This document shows, piece after piece, positions 57,701 to 64,000 of a stretch of 64,000 bases of DNA. The first letter of the stretch is position 1, and the number at the start of each line of letters is the position of its first letter. The position numbers and the translations under genes were made by a program. Below the pieces are notes generated by a model. That model did no database searches and was not told the DNA's origin. It worked only from the letters and a program-made list of their open reading frames with translations. The stretch comes from Ceratothoa steindachneri (lineage: Eukaryota > Arthropoda > Malacostraca > Isopoda > Cymothoidae): positions 103,519,578 to 103,583,577 of the forward strand of contig OZ018321.1 of NCBI GenBank assembly GCA_963969495.1. The letters are read 5' to 3'.

Positions 57701-59306
57701 ATCCATTTTGCAACTGCTGCAGCTGACTCTTTTGAAGAGGCGCTAGCCTGGAGGAGACATCAAGCACGGGGTATGATGATTCTGGGGTTCCAGGTAAAGG
57801 TGGGATAGGGTAATCACCGTCTTTTTCAATGCATACTACTTGCATGACATTGAGGGGGTCAGCGGGATACACCGCTTCCAAAGGGAACTCTTCATCGATG
57901 GCCACAATATTATTGATACACGCACGGCGGTGATATTTCTTCAACATATTGATATGGAAAACTTTATCTCCTGAGGGAGTTCGAATGAGGTAATCCAATG
58001 GTCCTTTTACCTCTAAAACAAAAAAGGGGCCCTTACACTGGCTCAGAAGTTTGTTACTCTCCGTGGGAAGTAGCAACAACACCTCTTCGGCAGGCTTAAA
58101 CCTTCTTTTCTTCGCCTTTAAATCGAAATAAGTTCGATATTTCTTCAAATTTACCTCAGCATTTTTGTAAGCGATGTCGGCACATATCTCGAGGCACTTT
58201 CGGAGGTCTAGGAGGTACGAATAGGATGATTGGATTTCGTTATCCAGACGGGGATTGGTGAAAGGTTCCTTTAAAATAGCAAGGGAGCCTCGAGCATTAC
58301 GGCCATAAGTAATTCGAAAGGTGCGAATCCTAGGGTCCTATGGGGAATTTCACGAAATTCAAACATTGCCACGGGTAAAAAAGCGGTGTCATTCTCGGGG
58401 CTGATCGATACACAATTTTCTGAGGATTGCTTTCATTGTGCCATTTAGCTTTTCGCAAACTCAGTTTGCGGCTGGGTGGTATGGGCTGGTAAACATAGGT
58501 TTTACCATGAGGAGCTTGCCGACATACTCCATAAGCTCGGAGGTAAATTGTATTCCTCGATCCGACAATACCTCTTTCTGAATTCCTACCCGAGAAAAAA
58601 TAGAAATGAGTGCTTCGGCGCACGAAACGCTATCAATGCGTTTAAGGGGAACTGTCTCAGGAAAACGGGTAGCGAAGTCTACTAAACTGATGACGTAACT
58701 GTGTCCTTCACTAGACGGGGGATAAATAGGGCCAATAAACTCAATAGCCACACAAGAAAAAGGTTCCGAGATAATCGGGCTTTTCTGAAGGGAGGCTGGC
58801 TTGACGCGCCCTTTTGCTGATATTCTTTGGCAGGCATCGCGTGATTTGCAGTACTCTGAAATTTCTCTGGCCGCACCCGGCCAATAAAAATACTTAAAAA
58901 CCCTCTGAGCGGTTTTGTTATGACTAAAATGACTGGAGAATAAACTATAGTGAGAAATCTGGAGTATTTGGTTCGGTTCCGTCGGAACATTTACGATGTA
59001 ACAGCTCATACTTGACAAAGTATGAGAAGCTTTTTCCACCACGGAAAGATTCTTGCTCCTGAGTCCTGGCTTTTCCCAAAGGATGAGAAGAGTTGCGCAC
59101 CTCTTCTGGGCGCGGGCAAAATCCTCGTTCCGGTGGGTCTCCATCTCCGGATCGGTGGGGTTTTCTAAAGGAACGGGTTCCTGGGAAGCCTTGGTGGCCT
59201 GGGCACGGGTTACCACTGGTTGTGCTACCGGGTTACTTGTAACCTGAGGCTCTGACCAATCGGTACAGAGCAAAACTTGATCGGGGCTGCTACCAATTCG
59301 ACCCAA
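57701..59306 (-). pseudogene. Gmr1-like integrase and start of RT
   Basis: The zinc-binding HHCC region reads HFSHNKTAQRVFKYFYWPGA and EYCKSRDACQRISAKGRV. The catalytic core has VAIEFIGPIYP (Asp replaced by Glu in the 'vDivGP' position), VISLVDFATRFPETVPL, VLSDRGIQFTSELM (second Asp) and PYHPAAN. A deletion or frame loss follows, near 58460. The C-terminal domain (58148-57850) has KKYRTYFDLKAKKRRFKPAE, KGPFFVLEVKGPLDYLI and FHINMLKKYHRR. Continuous with this come the acidic linker and FEDIISETPDC...IVHTTQEPVR, the usual entry into RT. Integrase therefore precedes RT. Confidence 0.87.
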
Positions 59307-60641
59307 CCAGTCAAATACTCACATTTGATGTGGCATTTTACAATAGGGAAACGATTCGCTCGGCCGAGGTAATCATGGACGACAGCAAACTTTTGGTGGT
59401 CAGGACCGACCGGGGGAAGTAAATTCTCGGATACCACGATGCATGTGCACCCAGTGTCACATACAAGGGTGGACACACGGCATCCGTTCACGGCTCCATT
59501 TTCAAATTTCAAACTACCTGGGGAGCTCTTATTAAAGAGAAAATTTACTTGTTGATCGCAGCTGTTGGTCGACGAGAGAGACGTAGTGTTATCTTGAAGA
59601 GACGGGGGAGGAGCAGGGGTGGCACTAATTCGGTGTACCTGTTCGGAGGACATGCTTCTGAATTGAGAATTTTGAGGGCAGTTCGTGCGTATATGACCTT
59701 CTATTCCGCACGTAAAACAGATTATCTGCTTTTTGGGGAATAACGACGTATGGGAAAGCGCTAATTATGGGCTTAATGTCTCTTGGTTCCAAAGGAGGGA
59801 GGTTCCTAGGTTTCGAGGGCCTTTGAACTTTCCGGAATTTAGGGGTATTTCTTGGAGGGGGCCTGGAGTTATGAATCTTAAATTTGGGAGGAGACGGGGG
59901 AGGCTTCTTATTAACCTTGAGATACAAGTTATGGCTACTTGCATAAACATCAGCCTCTTCTAGGCATTCCTTGAACATAAAGCAGCGCTTGTCCTTAACG
60001 ATGGCACGGATTTCGTGGGTCAGGGAAGCTAATAATTGATCTATTAGGACGAAGTCCATAAGGGACTCGGACTCTTGGGGGAATTTACACGCATCTAACC
60101 AAAATCAGAGGTGTTTCTGGAGGGTGTACCCAAAATGGCGAAAGGTCTGACCGAGGCGGATCTTTTCGTGACGGAAACGGGCATGATAGAAGTCTGGGGT
60201 CATATCTACGGCAGCTAAGAGTTCAGACTTGAGGATAGAGTAGTCCACAGTGGACTCTGAGAGAAGGGAAATGAATATGTCTCTTAACTGTGAGTTTAGG
60301 AGGGTGAGCAATTTGGCGACACCATCTACCTCGATGTCCTAATTGTTGATTTCGAAAATCTTCTCGAAATGCGTAAGATATGATCTAAAATCTTCTCCTT
60401 CTTTAAAGACGGATAATCTTACTGTGGAGTTAATTGACATTGACTCCAATTGATTATGGCATAATTCCAGTTCATGCTGCCTTATTCTCTCACGCTCTTC
60501 CATTTCTGCTCTGTTCTTTTCCAACTCTTTTCTCTCTTCCCTTTCATTTCTCTCTTCTTCCTGAATATAAGATAATAATTCTCAGCCCGACAGGCCCAAC
60601 GACTCTTCTTGACTCTTGAAACGGTCAAACGAAGAAGACAT
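59225..60641 (-). pseudogene. Gmr1-like gag and protease
   Basis: Gag likely starts at ATG 60641 (MSSSFDRFKSQEESLGLSG, then a stop). It continues with an EERNEREERKELEKNRAEM-type coiled coil, LSVFKEGEDFRSYLTHFEKI, FYHARFRHEKIRLGQTFRHF, a Pro-rich segment and a zinc knuckle CFTCGIEGHIRTNC (CX2CX4HX4C, about 59725-59680, in a frame other than the longest). The protease follows: STLVCDTGCTCIVVSENLLP has DTG as the active-site triplet (about 59470). Two stops and one frame change disrupt it. Confidence 0.82.
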
Positions 60642-61049
60642 CTTGTTGGCTTACTTGAAGGAATGTAATACCCGAACGGGGCTATTGACGTAACGAAATT
60701 ACTCGGCAATATAGGTAAAGCCTAACTTTTCCCTAAAATAAATATTAAAACATTATCATACTAGAAGAAAACTAAAACTCTTCCTACCCAGTTAAGAAGG
60801 GTTAATCTTTCTAATCCGGCTGGGGATTACAAAGAACGGTTTCAACTAATAATCTAAATTTTAAATAGTTAATAGGCTAAAGTTCCACTGATCTAGAACT
60901 AACTTGAACGTACTTCGGCCAGAATAGAAAAATAAAGAAACTTCAGTAATGAGAGAGAACTACTAAAATTCAAAGGAGATGCAAATCAACTAAACTGATT
61001 TACTATATAATAGACCTCACACACTTGACAACAGTTTTTATAATATAGA

Positions 61050-61151
<102 letters not shown>

Positions 61152-62220
61152 TGAAACACCACTCTATACCATACACTATTCCTATATTATGTGGGGAGTG
61201 ACTTAATCACCGACTGCAACGCGAACCGTTGAAAGACTGTTAGCAGGGATTAACGACCGACTAGGAGGTCAAACTTGAGGCGTTGGGTTTCAAATCCTTA
61301 ATAATCAGACAGAGTAAATAATTGGTTGGCGAGATTTACTTGAATATGCCAAGAGTATCGTTCAAGGTTAGTTAAAGATGAAACAAAAATATAATTTTAT
61401 TTACAAAGATCAAAATAAGAATAATAATAGGCGAAAAGGAATTATTTAAATTAAAATAGTCTCTTGATAATTATTATGAGGAGGGATTCTCAAATAGAAT
61501 TAATTGATTAATGTTACTAGGTTCAGGTCAAAAGGGGGAACTTGACAATAATAATAATGGAGGGGGGTTTCAGTCTTACGTGTCGGTGACTTCGAGGAAG
61601 GTCCTTCTTGCGATGAGGCGAGTGGATAACGATCCGATGAGGCAAGTGGGCTCGATCCGATGAGGAAAGTAGGGCACGGTACGAATGAGGCAGGTGGGGC
61701 ACGATCCGAACCAACCTTCCGATGAAGATAGCCAGTCTTTAAAGATGACGTTCCACGGGAAATTTGGGATTACTCATAATTCTACTGGAAGAGGAAACTT
61801 CTTTTCCTCAAAGGTAATCAATGGGGATTTTCTTCGGTTCGATTAAACGAAGGGAGACTGTTGCGCACATTCGAAGGCTTGCCGTTTACAGAAGTGACCA
61901 ATAGACTGGGGTAGAATTACGGCGGAGAATGTCTTGCTGTCTGACGAACGCTAACAGGTCTTACTTAGATTTGAGACGATGAGAACGGCCTTGAAGTGCG
62001 GGCTGGACTCCTCGAGCTACAGTTAAACCCGAGTATTTGTATTTACGATTCTGAGGGGGAAGGGGGAGTTTGGAGAAATGAGTCACAAGCTCTAGACATT
62101 TAAATCTGGAGGCGGAGTCGATTCATTATTTAGCAGCAAGGTGCAAGAAAGAGTGGCTATTCCTCGCCTCGTCACCGTGGGGGGAGGGGCGGATTGGGAC
62201 GAGTTCGAAAAAATATTTTC
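61152..62220 (-). repeat. 5' LTR of the Gmr1-like element, truncated
   Basis: Aligns with 55396-56460 (see the 3' LTR). Similarity fades around 62190-62220 (GACGAGTTCGAAAAAATATT against ATGAGTTCTCAGG...), where a decayed LINE begins. A short region, GGCGGGGGGAGGGG-like, is variable between the two LTRs. Confidence 0.85.
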
Positions 62221-62224
62221 TAAC

Positions 62225-63060
62225 ATCCAACTTAATGATGTTTTTTTTGTTTTTTTTCAATTTTCAAGTGGTGACCCCTAGTCCTATTATTACCTTCCAA
62301 CTCAAATAACTTTCCAAAATCCACCTTATCCATCCCAGAACAGATTTTAAAAAGTTCAATCATATCTTCCCTTACACAGTTTCTTTTCCAATGAGAACAT
62401 ATTTAGTACACCCAGTCTATCTTCATTTTCAAGGTGCTTTAGGGAAGGTATTATTTATGTTGCTATCTTTTGTACTGACTCTAGTAGGTTGATATCATGT
62501 CTAAATTTTCGTGAGTCGTGACCATGCTTGTACTCATTACTTTAAATGTAGCCTGACATATAAGTTGTAGAGTTTAAGGATAACATCTCTAATTTGGCAA
62601 CTAATATTTCTTTTAATGTATCCTAGCACACTATTTGCATTACCTATTTTTTCCTCAAAACAATACTTTGAAAACTTCAGTGACCTATCTACTACTACGC
62701 CAAGTCCTAATCCTCAACTGAATCCTATCAATGCCAATCCATTTCATAACTAAATTTCCTATTATCCCTTCCCATGTTAATAACTTTGCATTTTATAAGG
62801 TTAAAAGTCATTTGCAATTTCTAAGCCCAAGCTAATAACATATTTATGTAACTCTGCATTTTAACGCTACCCTCAACTTCTTTGACTACAGGTGCCAATT
62901 TATTTCCCCCAGCAAAAAATGGCACTTTACTATTTACAGCCTCCCCAAGATGGTTTATATAAATTAGTAATAATAATGGGTCTAGATCTGATATATGAGG
63001 TACGCCACTGAAAACTTCCCTCTCATTAGGCACGCTTCGCAGGAACGATTTGTGCATATT
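62225..63060 (-). pseudogene. CR1-type LINE (LINE E) RT fragment, decayed
   Basis: Minus strand: FLRSVPNEREVFSGVPHISD, LDPLLLLIYINHLGEAVNSK and VPFFAGGNKLAPVVKEVEGS correspond to RT motifs [20 protein letters not shown] and FADDTKL (ADD changed to AGG). Toward 62700-62500 come INMGRDNRKFSYEMDW, KYCFEEKIGNANSVLGYIKR and ISCQIRDVILKLYNLYVR, the region behind RT typical of CR1 LINEs. Stops throughout. Confidence 0.8.
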
Positions 63061-63084
63061 TTTCTCCGGAAGCGGGAAGTTCCG

Positions 63085-63749
63085 GTCATAGCCTAAGAAT
63101 TAGGAAAGTGATTCACAAGCGCTTTCGTCTTTTTAATAAGACCTAACAAGGATCAAACCTAGATTAAACAAGTAAGAGATAACATTCATGATAAAATATT
63201 ACAAACTCTTTTAGTTGTTAATGGTAGTAAAGAATGAGTAAGGTGCGAACAAATGCCAACGAGGATTCTTCGGTATTCAGGAAACTGTTCTAAGGACAAA
63301 ACTACATTCCACATCCCGCAAAAGGATGCCTCGAGGCAGCTAATAAGCAGAGCAATGTAGATAAGTTTCCATATGTTGAGAATAAGAATAAAGCGTTAGT
63401 GGAAGAGGGACACATGCTTCATAATGCACTAGAAATTACAATACGTGAGATGATAGGTTATCAATAACCCATAGGTGCGATCCTCACCGATGTTTCATTT
63501 CCATTAACGGGTAAAAGTGTTTATACTCGTATCGTTTTATCCCGTTTGATATCTCTCTCTTCCTTCTCTCTTTATCTGTGCTATATCCTTGTTGGGTCTT
63601 ATAAAAAGATGTAGATACGAAAACGACCAAACCAGAGAAGTCCTTCGTTGAAGTTTCTTTCATCTTGAACTTCTCTATTCTTGAGTCTGGCGGCCAGTGA
63701 CACGTCCCAAAATAACAGCTTTGGCTTGGGTGTTTTCCTATTCTCCTCC

Positions 63750-63750
<1 letters not shown>
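63085..63750. mobile_element. Penelope-like remnant with inverted terminal repeats
   Basis: Left: GCGCTTTCGTCTTTTTAATA and AGACCTAACAAGGAT (63119-63153). Right: ATCCTTGTTGGGTCTTATAA and AAAGA...CGAAAACG (about 63586-63627). They are inverted copies and carry the same signature as the terminus at 31907 (GAGCGCTTTCGTCTTTATT). The interior (about 430 bases) has no coding motif. (TA)n follows at 63752. Confidence 0.65.

Positions 63751-63751
<1 letters not shown>

Positions 63752-63808
<57 letters not shown>
63752..63808. repeat. (TA)n microsatellite
   Basis: About 28 TA units between the Penelope-like remnant and the tail of the minus-strand SINE. Confidence 0.96.
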
Positions 63809-63810
<2 letters not shown>

Positions 63811-64000
63811 AAAAGGAGAAATTAGACACGAATGAGCAATGAGACAAGAAACAGGAGTTTTTTTAGAGGTAAGAGAAAGGGACCTTAAAGAACACTAGAA
63901 TCAAAGAGAACAGAGGGCAGCACAATGAAGGCAATCCTTTACCGAGAAGACAGAAATAAAGCCGGGGGAAAAGTTTGAAATTCCTGGCCGGGACTCGAAC
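63809..64000 (-). repeat. tRNA-derived SINE with (TA)n tail, cut by window end
   Basis: The window ends in GGCCGGGACTCGAAC, whose complement GTTCGAGTCCCGGCC is a strong B box; the A box would lie beyond 64000. The body, TTTATTTCTGTCTTCTCGGT and GGTCCCTTTCTCTTACCTC-like, matches the SINE at 29396-29690. The 3' tail is the TA array at 63752-63808. Confidence 0.75.

Overview
This window comes from a repeat-dense, AT-rich invertebrate animal genome. The evidence is eukaryotic throughout: decayed LINEs, Penelope-like elements, mariner and IS630-type transposons, tRNA-derived SINEs, LTR retrotransposons, long (TA)n arrays, satellites, and one candidate gene with 64-67 nt GT-AG introns. Nothing looks bacterial. 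The set of elements and the very short introns fit an arthropod best, perhaps a crustacean or chelicerate. That is an inference, and the species is not identified.

Left part (1-16 kb). A nested pile of retroelements occupies 2.4-8.6 kb. An old minus-strand LINE (LINE A) has been split by an internally deleted mariner (2528-3462), by a 5'-truncated LINE tail (about 3941-4178), and by a CR1/Jockey-like LINE (about 4699-7838). The last of these still has an uninterrupted endonuclease-RT reading frame of about 1000 codons. Further right are a decayed gypsy-type pol (10.3-12.4 kb) and an I/R1-like LINE with gag zinc knuckles, RT and RNase H (12.4-15.7 kb). Two minisatellites follow (15.75-17.07 kb).

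Middle (17-36 kb). SINE copies, an IS630-type transposase remnant, and a decayed copy of an unnamed zinc-finger protein family (20.2-21.9 kb) come first. A LINE and a chain (TA)n - mariner - (TA)n - Penelope-like element - (TA)n follow (24.6-26.9 kb). A second Penelope-like element has about 400-bp inverted terminal repeats and (TA)n on both sides (29.7-31.8 kb). A 3.07-kb array of a roughly 36-bp unit, almost free of G on the plus strand, fills 32.78-35.85 kb and shows a 725-bp higher-order period.

Right part (36-64 kb). This holds more SINEs, an RNase H fragment, five more mariner pieces of which one is a near-full deletion derivative, a second copy of the zinc-finger family on the minus strand (41.6-43.3 kb), and a Helitron-like element carrying 500 bp of almost pure pyrimidine. 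The only candidate host gene lies at 52996-54685. A Ty3/gypsy-type LTR element (55.4-62.2 kb, minus strand) places integrase before reverse transcriptase, the Gmr1-like order.

The window has no operon-like organisation. Its logic is serial insertion: almost every identifiable unit is a mobile element inserted into, or bordered by, another, and (TA)n arrays repeatedly mark the borders. Except for the 4729-7854 frame and the candidate gene, all coding remnants carry stops, frameshifts or deletions.
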